Origin: Branchiostoma floridae
Taxonomy: Eukaryota > Chordata > Leptocardii > Amphioxiformes > Branchiostomatidae
Reading direction: 5' to 3'
Assembly: GCF_000003815.2 (NCBI RefSeq)
Contig: NC_049986.1
Coordinates: 21,020,133 to 21,040,243, forward strand
DNA: 20,111 nt
In this document: in pieces, positions 1 to 9,223 of the stretch
How positions within the stretch are numbered: the first letter of the stretch is position 1
Layout: each line of letters opens with the position of its first letter
Program-made: the position numbers and the translations under genes
Notes under the pieces: model-generated
The model's database searches: none
Told to the model about the DNA's origin: nothing
The model's input: only the letters and a program-made list of their open reading frames with translations

Positions 1-416
1 TGACCTCTTACTTGAAGCAAATCCGTATCAACGTGTTACTCTTATAAATCCAAGCAAACAATCATGATATCATATATTATAAAATGTAAGTTCACTGGAA
101 AGTCCATTGGAAAATGACTTTACGCACTATAGCTAGTTATATATAGCCCCTTGTTCCGCTTGTCGACAATATTGCAATGCATTTGGTAATATCCTAGGCT
201 TAGATTTGTAGCAAGCTCTGTTTTCAATGATGACAAAGAAATATGATACATGTAGCTTTTATACGAATCTCACAGGTTTTTCTGCATTCATTTAGAAACA
301 ATTATTTATATTCGACCTTAACAGTCTCGTAAACGTTTCGACGTATATGTAGGTCCCTTAAACGTATTCAAGACACACACTCCTCCTTTCAACAAGTTAA
401 CAATATGTTTAGGACC
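1..416. other. AT-rich flank, no gene seen
   Basis: I see no open frame with splice context, RNA gene or repeat here. It lies downstream of the minus-strand torsin-activator gene and may hold part of its 3' untranslated region. I found no AATAAA on the minus strand close to the stop. Confidence 0.5.
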
Positions 417-616
417 TACTGTAAATGCATTTAAGTTCGCGGGGATCTAATTTCGCGGTAGCGGGAAAAAGTACTTTTCGCGGTGGTTTTAAGTTCGCGG
501 TAGCACCATGCACTGTAGTCTCTTGCTGCCATGAAAAAATGTTCGAGGTGAAGCGGCCTTGCGCAAAAACCGCGAAAATAAAACCACCGCGAACGAACTT
601 TTCTTCATTTACAGTA
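417..616. mobile_element. 200-bp MITE with TACTGTAAATG terminal repeats
   Basis: It starts TACTGTAAATGCATTTAAG and ends with the reverse complement of TACTGTAAATG, followed inward on both sides by AAGTTCG and CGCGG motifs. The interior repeats TTCGCGGT several times in both orientations. It has no coding capacity. A TA at each end fits either the end of the repeat or a TA target duplication. The flanks share TTTAG but no clean longer duplication. It begins 41 bp past the torsin-activator stop. Confidence 0.85.
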
Positions 617-657
617 TTTAGATCAGGACCCAACAAATATCTAACGTTGTAATACCA

Positions 658-841
658 TTAAGTATGCACCGTTGGGATTACTTCTATGTTTTCCTCAGCC
701 TTGACTACCGCCACCATGGACGCAATTCTGCTGAGAAGTGGCCCACGCTTCTCCTCGTGTAGGTCACTCCAGGAGCGCTTCAGGTAGTCCAGGATAACCT
801 CTTCTTGTGCCTTGGGTGAAGCGTTAGGGTCAACGTCATCA
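658..841 (-). CDS. Torsin-activator exon 6: C-terminal helices with arginine finger
   Basis: The acceptor is gatatcattttcag|T (phase 2) and the stop is TAA (658-660). Encodes residues 540-599. SRIASMVAVVKAEEN matches human SRISHLVLPVQPEN, placing R577 at the arginine-finger position. It ends in PTVHT and lacks the terminal Cys of vertebrate LAP1. Confidence 0.85.
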
Positions 842-3800
842 CTGAAAATGATATCCAAAATTAACACTGATTAGAGAGCAATGACAGATATCGATAGCAT
901 ACAGTTCTATTTAATTAAATGGTCAATCTACTAAATCAAATATGGTATGTAGTATAACACTAGTAACTAACAGGAATTTGTTTAATGCTAAGCGGGACAA
1001 TTTGCAATAAAACGTGGAGTTGCTGGCTAGAACATTAGCCATGGTAGCTTGCCCGGTCCCACATGAATGTCCGTTGTTAATACCTCAAATTGCATTTTAG
1101 CTGAAAATTTACATGTCCATTCAAATTAAGGTTCCATCAACTAAGAAAATCTAACAGCACACAAACTAGCAAATCTTTGTAAATTTATTTGCATTCGATC
1201 ATTTACTCCTTTATTAAATTTAATTGGTATCAATGTAGGAGTTTCAACCCAACAAAGACCATAGCATAGCATTATCAAACAGTCATGTATTAAAAGTTGT
1301 CGCTGCTTACCTGCAGTGTACTGTCATAAAGTAGGCGGCGTTCTTGAACTGCGCGTCGTCATGGTCGCAGTAGGAGTGGAATATCATGGCGGCGGCGCTG
1401 GGCAGACTGTCGACCCTGGTGAACACTGCAGACCGAACGTCCCCGCTGAATGTCGAGTCCAGCGTGCGGTCGATGTGAAGCTTCGCTCGGTCGGCGTCAA
1501 CGTGACTGAACTGGTGACTGTCGACCATCAGGGGCTGTCCTGAATAGATCTTTTGGAAATTCGATAAACAACAGTTGATGAAAATGTTGTTTGGCATCAT
1601 GATACTTGATTGATTGATTATAACACATATACATAGTGGGTTATATAGTAGTGAAATCGATATTCTCTTTTATCATCTTTCAGGAAAGTTTCCTCGCATG
1701 AAACTTCTGGCTAGAACTCAGAAATCAATTTTTCCTATGCGTTTCTAGCTCACATATCAAGTTATATACTGAACATCACCAAGAAACGATAGGAAGCCAC
1801 ACCAATGTATTAGAGTAGTTTATTAGAACCATATTTTTGAGAAATATAAGAAGTCCTATCAATATAATGCTTTGTACTTTATTAAACATCACCAAGAAAC
1901 GAGAAGATCTAGAAGCCATGCCTATGCATTAGAGTAGTTTAGAGCCCATAATTTTGAGTAATATTAGAAGATTCATCAATCTATGTACTGCATTCCTGTG
2001 ACTGCACTTAGCCCGAAAGGTCATGAATGCACAATGAGATTATCACACAATCATCGCACCTTTGCCAAAGCTTCAGCGAGCAGGTCAGCCGTCCTGTGGG
2101 CTCCTGGCGGGGCCCCGATGACCAGGATGGCGGGTTTTCTGGGCGGGCCGTCTGCGCGGTGCTCCGTCAGGACAGCCTCGGTCGCCTGCCACATCCGGGC
2201 CGACTGCGAGCCGAAAACCTCCCTGATGGCGTCTAGTGCCGTATGGTAGTCATCTGCAGGACGAAATTGTGTTATCAATATTTTAACTTGCTGAAGATGT
2301 ACAGATAAAAATGTGAAGAGGTTGAATGCATCTTCTTTCCCTGTCTGAGCTACATCTCTAGTCTACAGCTACCATGCATCCACACCTGGTACCTGTGGAG
2401 GATTGATTGATTGATTGAGATGGCGTTTACTCAAAACTATTTACAATGGGTAGAATGCACGCGTACATCATTGCTGCGTCTAAGTAGAAATTGGAGCCAA
2501 TAGACAGCAACAAAATAATGTAATGAACAACAGTAACACCATGAAAAAGCAATTTGTAGCATCAATTTCAATATGGGTAAATGTGTACCTGTTGGATGAA
2601 TACTGGAAGGCAACAGTTGCCAGGCAGTCTCCGGCTGTACGCGGAGGATGGTTTTCTTCCCACATCCTGGTAAGGGCACTGCCGGCGTCGCGGTGAGAAC
2701 AATGGATCTTTCAATGGGCAATGAGCTACAGAACCCCCTCAGGCTATCAATGACGTACATCGGCATGTTTTCTGCACTATTTACAACAACGAGACTGTTG
2801 GAATTGCCCCCTAATGTAGACAGAACATCTTCAACTACCAATTTAGCATGGGCTTTGTCCAAAGATGTGAACTGACTGGGATTAAGTTGGAAATGCTCTC
2901 TAGCGAACAGCCAAGACAAGGCCAGTGCGAACGCCTGGGCTGCGGATTGATCTGATGGGGTGTCAATGATCAAAAGGGACATCTTGTTCATTTCTTCATC
3001 ACCAAAGTCGTGCGTTATAGCACTCCACAGCACCGGGTCCTGGTGACTAAACATTACTCTCAGCCCATTCATTCTCTCATTGAAATCGATATCTCTGGGA
3101 ATAGGGGTACGATCTTGTAAAAATTGAGTACCTAGGACAATGACCAACAAGAAAGCAATAATTGCGATGGCAGGGATAAGATTTCCCTTTTTCTGACGTT
3201 TACTTTCGATTGGTTGTTTTCTTTCCCCTTTCTCCCTCTTCACAAGATAAAAATAGAACCATTTTAAGAAGTTATCTAATTGTTGTTCAAAATTTTTCTC
3301 TACGTCTTGCAGAACAGCTGAACCTGTTCTCTTCTTAATTTCTGCACGGATGGTGGACATGTCCGGATGCCTGTAATGTTCAAGAACAAAACGAATGGTG
3401 TTATTATTCAATGACTTACGTGTAGACCTATCTGACAATTTAGTACAATGATTCTTTGAAGATGCATCCCACATGTAACATAATCATGGCTTATCACGTA
3501 ATGTCACTGTAAACTAACTGTTTCTCCAAGTAGTATTGTGCTGTTGCAATTTCAGTAAGGACTAAAGACTAAACAATACCATTACACTGGAAATACCAAG
3601 GAAAAATGAAACAAAATTACGACAAATGTCTCACTCAAAGCTTTCGTTGCGCCATTCTGGAGAGGATACTGATTACATTTGTAATCTGATCAATTTCCCG
3701 GTGACTTTACTGTATACATATAGTACTTCTCCAACATTGCCCTTTTGTGATATTCAATACCACGCAATATTAATAAATGCTATGCTAGAATACGATTAAG

Positions 3801-4934
3801 GTACCACTTACTCGTACGGAAATGGTTCACTACCCCGTGCTCCAGCCTTGCACACCGCTTCCCACACCTCGCTGTCGTCTGAATCAATTTTTGTCTTTCC
3901 TTTATTATCAAGAAACACGATATTTTAGTGCATTAGATATACATTGCGTAGTTGCGTATTTAACATGGTCGACGAAAATTCATCTACCACTTAACATAAC
4001 GCCATTCAGGCAAAGCTGTCAACTCAAAGTAGTACTTAAACCTTGAGATTAACGATATTTTGTCCCTCCTTTGTGTGGAAAATTAGCGTTAAAGTTGGAA
4101 GAAAAATTATGTAGTATGTACAAAAGACAGCTACCATGAGTGTAGCTTGTCTACGCTGAAGATTACAAGTACTGATCACTGGATGGACGGCTCAAAACTA
4201 GCTAATATGCGCATTTTTACGATCATACAATTCTACGTATACTGGAATCGCATCGTCTGTACCTGGGCGTCAGCATAATGTTGAAAGAAAATTAAACAGT
4301 GCAAGAAATGAGTTGTCAAAACCGATATCCCATGAGGACACATATCATCCAAACTGCTTTTGCTTGAGAGGAAACAAGCAAACCCTAATCAAAAGCGGGG
4401 GTCTAAAGGTACTGCAGTATCGCTCATAGGTAGCCCGTGAAACTGATTATTTTCCATTTCATTCTGCGCATGCAATGCCTTGGGAGCCAGGATATTGCAC
4501 TATAGTTAGGTTTTACCGCGATGAGATTCCAGTAAAGTGGTGGACTCCTTGCATTTTGATTTATTGTCGTAGACTTGCTACTTTGACAGCGTTAGCTAAC
4601 CTTGCAAGGGCTCCACATCTGTTTGTTTTGTAGAAGGGCTCTGCTCGGCTGATTCAACGGGGTAACGTCGACGCAGAGGGCTTTCGACATAGGAGGAGCT
4701 GGAAGTAGGTTTCCTAGCTTCTAACCCCTGTCTCCTTTCTTTCTTGCCTTTACTTTTCAACTCTTGAATGACTTGTTGGGTGTCGTCCCCCGGTCGACCT
4801 TCACTCCCAACCGCCGGTGTGGGTTGTTGGTTTTCTCCATCCGGTCCCAATTCTTTTGTGTCTGGCTGTTGGCTTTCTTTTTCCAAACTCATTTCTTTTG
4901 GGCCTTCAGTCTCGACTACATGACACAAATTCAT
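658..4934 (-). CDS. TOR1AIP1: Torsin-activator (LAP1/LULL1 family) gene, six exons, 599 aa
   Basis: Seen: exons 4934-4601, 3878-3812, 3370-2589, 2253-2060, 1549-1311 and 841-658 have GT/AG borders and matching phases (1, 2, 1, 0, 2) and join into 599 codons plus TAA. The layout is a polar Ser/Pro/Glu/Lys-rich N-terminal part (1-196), one membrane segment (about 197-218), a first lumenal domain (about 228-390) and a second (396-599). The motifs SYCDHDDAQFK (518-528) and SRI (576-578) match the vertebrate LAP1 lumenal domain. Known: LAP1 (inner nuclear membrane) and LULL1 (ER) have AAA-like lumenal domains without nucleotide binding, which activate torsin ATPases through an arginine finger near the C-terminus (R563 in human LAP1, as I recall). 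Inferred: R577 is that residue. Human LAP1 is 583 aa but has one lumenal domain. The gene is probably co-orthologous to TOR1AIP1 and TOR1AIP2. An exon upstream of 4934 cannot be excluded. Confidence 0.85.
1311..1549 (-). CDS. Torsin-activator exon 5: second lumenal domain core
   Basis: Encodes residues 460-538 plus two bases; the donor is CTGCAG|gtaagc. Contains AVFTRVDSLPSAAAMIFHSY followed by CDHDDAQFK, which lines up with the human LAP1 segment [20 protein letters not shown], a near-diagnostic match. The acceptor that keeps the frame is atttccaaaag|ATC at 1549. A prettier acceptor ten bases further in (tctattcag|GAC, 1539) would break the frame. Confidence 0.88.
1604..1620. repeat. (TTGA)n short tandem repeat in intron
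   Basis: A run of TTGATTGATTGATT in the intron between torsin-activator exons 4 and 5. A second run of the same unit lies at about 2402-2420 in the previous intron. Such runs can be tails of short interspersed elements, but no body was recognised. Confidence 0.6.
1772..1985. repeat. Diverged tandem duplication, ~113-bp unit, in intron
   Basis: The 18-mer AACATCACCAAGAAACGA occurs at 1772 and 1885. Each copy is followed by AGAAGCCA/GGAAGCCA, ATTAGAGTAGTTTA, a TTTTGAG/AAT motif and ATCAAT. The two copies differ by several small indels. They lie between torsin-activator exons 4 and 5. Confidence 0.75.
2060..2253 (-). CDS. Torsin-activator exon 4: second lumenal domain, first part
   Basis: The acceptor is tttcgtcctgcag|AT (phase 1) and the donor GCAAAG|gtgcga (phase 0). 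Encodes residues 395-459, starting DDYHTALDAIREVF and including AILVIGAPPGAHRTADLLAE. This aligns with the first strand and helix of the LAP1 lumenal domain and parallels the opening of the first domain in exon 3. Confidence 0.85.
2402..2420. repeat. (GATT)n short tandem repeat in intron
   Basis: GATTGATTGATTGATTGAG lies in the intron between torsin-activator exons 3 and 4, followed by atggcgtttactcaaaac. It is a simple repeat with no other recognisable feature. Confidence 0.6.
2589..3370 (-). CDS. Torsin-activator exon 3: membrane segment and first lumenal domain
   Basis: The acceptor is cttgaacattacag|G and the donor CCAACAG|gtacac (782 nt, phase 2 in, 1 out). It encodes a charged juxtamembrane stretch, a 22-residue hydrophobic segment starting NLIPAIAII, and a LAP1-like domain. 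That domain contains FNERMNGLRVMFSHQDPVLW, which resembles the start of the human lumenal domain (FQNQMNQL...QDEKLW), then the strands SLLIID and NSLVVV, C348, and ILRVQPETA, which resembles human VLPVQPENA. It lacks about 30 residues of C-terminal helices and any arginine at the finger position, where C370 sits in a hand alignment. Confidence 0.83.
3812..3878 (-). CDS. Torsin-activator exon 2 (67 nt)
   Basis: A short exon with acceptor attgattcag|AC and donor TACGA|gtaagt, a perfect donor consensus. It encodes DDSEVWEAVCKAGARGSEP and then FPY, and joins both neighbours in phase (1 in, 2 out). It is acidic at the start and not recognisable by itself. Confidence 0.7.
3879..4600 (-). other. First intron of the torsin-activator gene
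   Basis: A 722-bp intron between exons 1 and 2 (gttagc ... gattcag in sense orientation). I see no further exon, repeat or RNA gene in it. The shorter introns at 842-1310, 2254-2588 and 3371-3811 likewise hold nothing recognisable beyond the simple repeat noted. Confidence 0.6.
4601..4934 (-). CDS. Torsin-activator exon 1: polar nucleo/cytoplasmic N-terminus
   Basis: Encodes residues 1-111 plus one base. It is rich in Q, P, E, K and S, with a basic patch (KSKGKKERRQ) and a Ser run followed by YVESPLRRR, as expected for the disordered extralumenal part of LAP1. The donor is CAAG|gttag (phase 1). The start is uncertain. The Met at 4934 has a poor context; the Met at 4892 has G at -3. There is also an acceptor-like gtag|TC GAG just inside the first Met codons, so this could be an internal exon fed by an upstream one that I could not find. 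Confidence 0.7.
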
Positions 4935-5518
4935 TATGAATATATGTTGTAGAGTATGAATGGATACGGCAAATCAGTAGTTGGTATTTCTTATTTGCAA
5001 ACATGCTAGAATTATTTCTGGTTGCTTGGTGAAGAAGAAAATTAAACATACACCTCAAGACTGTGATGAACAATCTTATGGCTATTGAAGAAACGTAGAA
5101 ACAGCATTGATTAAATAATGAATGTTTGCAGTGTGGCTAAAGTCTTTGCTACGAGCAGACTACATATGAATGCAACAAAAGGAACATAGAGATACAGCCG
5201 CGAACACTGGTAATAAAACCCAACTTAAATACGTACACCTACAGGTGACCCTCCTTCTCGGAGTAATAATGTATTCAATGAATCCAATATTGTGCATCAC
5301 TTAATATCGAGCCTAAAGGACGGGACCAATTAATAACCGGCAGCGAAGAATTGTGTGACAGTGTGAGGCCACAGCAAGTACATTTCATGGATGACATCAG
5401 CGCGCGCATTAATTTTTCCTGATTTCAGAAAAAAACAAGAATTTTTTTCCTCTTCGGGGATGGTCAGATAGACCGAAATAGGCAAATATTTGTGTTGTAG
5501 CCTAATAAGCATACTTGT

Positions 5519-5640
5519 AGAAGTGACACTAGGGAGGTAGCCATGACTATGGTTGCAGAAGTGAAACTTGTTGGATTGCTGTAAAAGTGACACCAATATG
5601 GAAGCCATGAATGTAGTTGCCAGCTTGGCAAGTGATACCA
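5519..5640. repeat. Weak tandem repeat, ~38-bp unit
   Basis: Two segments, 5519-5556 and 5583-5620, align along 38 bp (AGAAGTGACACTAGGGAGG against AAAAGTGACACCAATATGG, then AGCCATGA and TAGTTGC/TGGTTGC). A partial third unit lies between them and another follows. Too diverged to be certain. Confidence 0.45.
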
Positions 5641-6580
5641 GTGTACCATACTAGTATAACTTTTACTACACTCGTTTACTTCTTTAATACAGGAATGAAT
5701 ACCCTGTTAGATGTGATGCCACGTTTTGGCACTTCAAATCTTGTTACGACGTTTATGGTGTCTATGTTGAAAATTTAGCCATCTTGGTTTTTTTTTACGC
5801 ATCTTTTTTTTTCGCGCTATCCCATTATTTTTGCACTCTGCATTGGATGTCATCCATAAGATTTACTTGCTGTGGCCCAACCTAGTATACATAGAAACGA
5901 GTCTATTATATATATAGGCAGGTAGGCATATATACATATATAACATTAATGGCACAAGGGAAAAAATGTCAGCAATGTCATGACTTTTGGGGTTTAAGTT
6001 TAATGGTTGTGCCTGCCGACTGGCAGAGTCTGTCAGAGACCCGCCAAATTGTGAAGAAACGTCTAGACAGAACGGAACATTTAATTATCAGCAATTTGGT
6101 GTAAGGTCAGATAGAAAAGTAGCAGTCGACTGCTTATTCAGACCGGCAAGCAGTATCTCGAGTACAGTCTTGTTGACTTTGCACGCTTTCTCACTGACGT
6201 CGACCCTTTGATGCACCTGTACGTGTTTGCGCACCAAAGGCCGTTGTTTGCCAGAAAACTGTTCTGTGTAATTAATACGGGGTTCTGCCCAAGCAGAATG
6301 AATATAATAACCGGCGTTTGCTGCAATTTCTCCATTACTTTATGGTGATGCATGAGGAAATAAGACTGCAAAATATGGAGTAAAATGAAACCTATCCTGG
6401 TCTAAGAGGAAGACTATTTATTTCAGGGGTTGACAGATAACTCCCGGTAATCATGAAATGCCTCCAATACCACATGCATGTAAGCAAAAGTCTGAAATGG
6501 CTGAGCTACAAAGGACACTTGGGTAAACACTCATATATTACATTAATCCATATTTATCATATTACATCACACTATTAACT

Positions 6581-6625
6581 GGGGCCGCCGGCCGCCGCCC
6601 TAAGATGCGTCCTGCCCTAAGATGC
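6581..6625. repeat. GC-rich patch with a 17-bp direct repeat
   Basis: A GGGGCCGCCGGCCGCCGCCC block is followed by GCCCTAAGATGC at 6597 and again at 6614. It stands out sharply from AT-rich surroundings. Function unknown. Confidence 0.6.
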
Positions 6626-6764
6626 CACGGATTTTGCTGATCTTATTATGCATAAGTACGCCGTGTTTGTTGCCACTGACTATGATGATCAGGAATGTAC
6701 ATAAACCAAGTCCAAACAAACAACTGTTTTTTTTTCATTAAAAAATACCTACGCATATTCACTT

Positions 6765-6864
6765 NNNNNNNNNNNNNNNNNNNNNNNNNNNNNNNNNNNN
6801 NNNNNNNNNNNNNNNNNNNNNNNNNNNNNNNNNNNNNNNNNNNNNNNNNNNNNNNNNNNNNNNN
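6765..6864. other. Assembly gap, 100 N
   Basis: Exactly 100 N, the usual placeholder for a gap of unknown size. It is bordered on the right by a minisatellite that probably caused it. Confidence 0.95.
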
Positions 6865-7210
6865 ATAGAGGGAAGCAAAGTACAGAGTGAACCAAAGTGT
6901 ACAGAGTGAACTAGGGTGTACCAGAGTGTATAAGAGTGTATGAGAGTGCGCTAGAGTGAATAGAGGGAAGCAGAGTAGAGTGAACCAAAGTGTACAGAGT
7001 GAACTAGAGTGTATAAGAGTGTACCATAGTGTATAAGAGTGCGCTAGAGTGAAGCTAGAGAGTACAGAGTGAACCAAAGTGTACAGAGTGAACTAGAGTG
7101 TATAAGAGTGTACCAGAGTGTATAAGAGTGCGCTAGAGTGAACCAAAGAATACAGAGTGAACAAGAGTGTACAGAACTGTACTGGAGTGTACAGTGTGAA
7201 CCAAAATGTA
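6865..7210. repeat. GAGTGTA minisatellite with ~90-bp higher-order unit
   Basis: Built of roughly 10-11-bp units such as AGAGTGTATA, AGAGTGTACC and AGAGTGAACT. Markers such as GCGCTAGAGTGAA recur at 6948, 7041 and 7130, so a higher-order unit of 89-93 bp is superimposed. It decays into variant units near 7200. Its left end is lost in the gap. Translation gives only repetitive frames, so no gene is called. Confidence 0.9.
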
Positions 7211-7772
7211 CAAAAAGTGCTTATGTTAAATTACACGTACTTATTAGCATGTGAATGTATGCATGCTGCTCATTTGCATATATGGGACAAAACCATGCTC
7301 CCGCTACCACAAACTTCTAGCTCTACATGTGTCTGGTGTAGTGATACAAAAATAGGGCAGTGATTTGACTGAGAGTGATTCGGTCCAAGGCCCCATAAAG
7401 CATGCTGGGGCTTGCATGATGAGAATATCTGGATATGTAACAATCACTACTCCTATTATTAGTTCAGAAAAACAGTAACATTTCAAGTAATTTTTAGGGT
7501 ATTTGTATGCATTTTTAGTGTGTTGGAACTCGGAAAATATGATTTTGTAGACATAAATAAATGATTAAATTTATATAATGGAAATGAGCACAATAAAATT
7601 GCTAAGATGATGATAGTTGTATTTACAAAGATTGTAGCAATGCACTACAATAGTATACTTGAAGAGAAAGGCATTGCTGACCTGGTTCCGACAGGACTCT
7701 TGATTTGTAGAAACCATTTTCTTTGTTTTGTTTCATACATCGGACTAATTATTTTCCTGTCCACTTTTACAG
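7211..7772. other. Upstream flank or intron of the THAP gene
   Basis: An AT-rich stretch between the minisatellite and the candidate exon at 7773. It ends in a pyrimidine tract and acceptor (ttttcctgtccacttttacag). No exon or promoter motif could be supported inside it. Confidence 0.45.
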
Positions 7773-9099
7773 CTCATTCAAGAGTTACTACTTCAGCCTG
7801 CAACAACAACAACAACAATTCAGCCTAAGGCTCTTGAGCATGTAAACCAACCACACAGTAAACCAAGTTATTTCAACTCCAACATGGAGTTGGAGCGACA
7901 AGATATGGTGATGAGTAAACCAACCAGCCATCCATTAAGCCAGAGAGAGCTGTATGACAGGATAATGAGAAGGCAGAGGCCTCGCTGCAGTACTGGCACG
8001 GAACGATGTGATGACCCAACCTCTGGACCCAGCCGTACACTAACCATTGTGTATACCAGACCCAGCTCTGCACTGGCCATCCAGCATAATGGACCCAGGT
8101 CTACACCAACCACCCAGCATACCGGACCCAGGTCTACACCGACCACCCTGCATACCGGACCCAGCTGTACCCCAACCACCCAGCATACCGGACCCAGTTG
8201 TACCCCAACCACCCAGCATACCGGACCCAGTTGTACCCCAACTACCCAGCACACCGGACCCAGCTGTGCACCAACCACCCAGCAAACCGGACCCAGTTGT
8301 ACCCCAACCACCCAGCATACCGGACCCAGTTGTACCCCAACCACCCAGCATACCGGACCCAGTTGTACCCCAACCACCCAGCATACCGGACCCAGCTGTG
8401 CACCAACCACCCAGCATACCGGACCCAGCTGTACCCCAACCACCCAGCATACCGGACCCAGCTGTACCCCAACCACCCAGCATACCGGACCCAGCTGTAC
8501 CCCAACCACCCAGCATACCGGACCCAGTTGTACCCCGACCACCCAGCATACCGGACCCANNNNNNNNNNNNNNNNNNNNNNNNNNNNNNNNNNNNNNNNN
8601 NNNNNNNNNNNNNNNNNNNNNNNNNNNNNNNNNNNNNNNNNNNNNNNNNNNNNNNNNNNNNNNNNNNNNNNNNNNNNNNNNNNNNNNNNNNNNNNNNNNN
8701 NNNNNNNNNNNNNNNNNNNNNNNNNNNNNNNNNNNNNNNNNNNNNNNNNNNNNNNNNNNNNNNNNNNNNNNNNNNNNNNNNNNNNNNNNNNNNNNNNNNN
8801 NNNNNNNNNNNNNNNNNNNNNNNNNNNNNNNNNNNNNNNNNNNNNNNNNNNNNNNNNNNNNNNNNNNNNNNNNNNNNNNNNNNNNNNNNNNNNNNNNNNN
8901 NNNNNNNNNNNNNNNNNNNNNNNNNNNNNNNNNNNNNNNNNNNNNNNNNNNNNNNNNNNNNNNNNNNNNNNNNNNNNNNNNNNNNNNNNNNNNNNNNNNN
9001 NNNNNNNNNNNNNNNNNNNNNNNNNNNNNNNNNNNNNNNNNNNNNNNNNNNNNNNNNNNNNNNNNNNNNNNNNNNNNNNNNNNNNNAACGACCACCAAG
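7773..9099 (+). CDS. Candidate upstream exon of the THAP gene with an 11-residue repeat
   Basis: After a strong acceptor (ccacttttacag|CTC, phase 0) a frame opens as LIQELLLQPATTTTTIQ, continues through MELERQDMVMSKPTSHPLSQ and RRQRPRCSTGTERCDDP, then enters about 15 copies of an 11-residue unit of type TPTTQHTGPSC before the gap. After the gap, ACCACCAAG|gtttga at 9099 could be the donor. In one frame it is phase 0, as the THAP exon requires. The non-repeat part reads like protein but matches no family I know. The true frame after the gap cannot be known because the gap size is an estimate. All three plus frames are open in the repeat, so openness there proves nothing. It could instead belong to another gene or be untranslated. 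Confidence 0.45.
7800..7818. repeat. (CAA)n trinucleotide repeat
   Basis: About six CAA/ACA units. In the chosen frame they encode a short Thr run in the candidate exon, giving length variation without a frameshift. Confidence 0.8.
8066..8559. repeat. 33-bp minisatellite (CCACCCAGCATACCGGACCC type)
   Basis: About 15 tandem 33-bp units, nearly identical from 8160 onward and more diverged at the left end. The main variation is GTTGTACCCC, GCTGTACCCC or GCTGTGCACC between units. The array continues into the 527-N gap, so its true length is unknown. A unit divisible by three keeps the frames open on both strands. Confidence 0.95.
8560..9086. other. Assembly gap, 527 N
   Basis: A gap of estimated size inside the 33-bp minisatellite. 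It hides the rest of the array and the end of the candidate exon. Confidence 0.95.
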
Positions 9100-9223
9100 G
9101 TTTGATAACAGAACCACCGTGGTATAACTTGTATCATTGATATAACATTTAAGTTCTATAGAAAGTGGATTTATGATATTAGTTTCGATAATGTTAACTT
9201 TGTGCTTGCCTTTTCCTTTTCAG

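Larger units (their letters stand above)
4935..6764. other. Intergenic region with no supported gene
   Basis: It lies between the diverging torsin-activator gene (minus) and THAP gene (plus), so both promoters probably lie within it or inside the next region. Open frames here are short and lack splice context. It holds homopolymer T runs (5789-5812), a TA-rich run (5907-5943), a weak 38-bp duplication (5519-5640) and a GC-rich patch (6581-6625). No promoter element could be assigned. Confidence 0.5.

Noticed and set aside
425-652. Short open frames on both strands in the left end
   Set aside because: They lie inside the inverted-repeat MITE and reflect its symmetric GC-rich motifs.
1983-2249. 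Plus-strand frames opposite torsin-activator exon 4
   Set aside because: They are antisense shadows of a GC-rich exon. The minus-strand frame has the family motifs and the splice sites.
6646-7077. Minus-strand frame rich in SLCTLWFTL-type repeats
   Set aside because: It is a translation of the GAGTGTA minisatellite across the 100-N gap.
7868-8542. Long minus-strand frame of repeated VGVQLGPVCW units
   Set aside because: It is the antisense of the 33-bp minisatellite, open only because the unit length is divisible by three. There is no splice or start context.
8066-8559. CRISPR-like array of regular repeats
   Set aside because: The whole 33-bp unit is repeated with no unique spacers, in a eukaryotic setting. 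It is a minisatellite.
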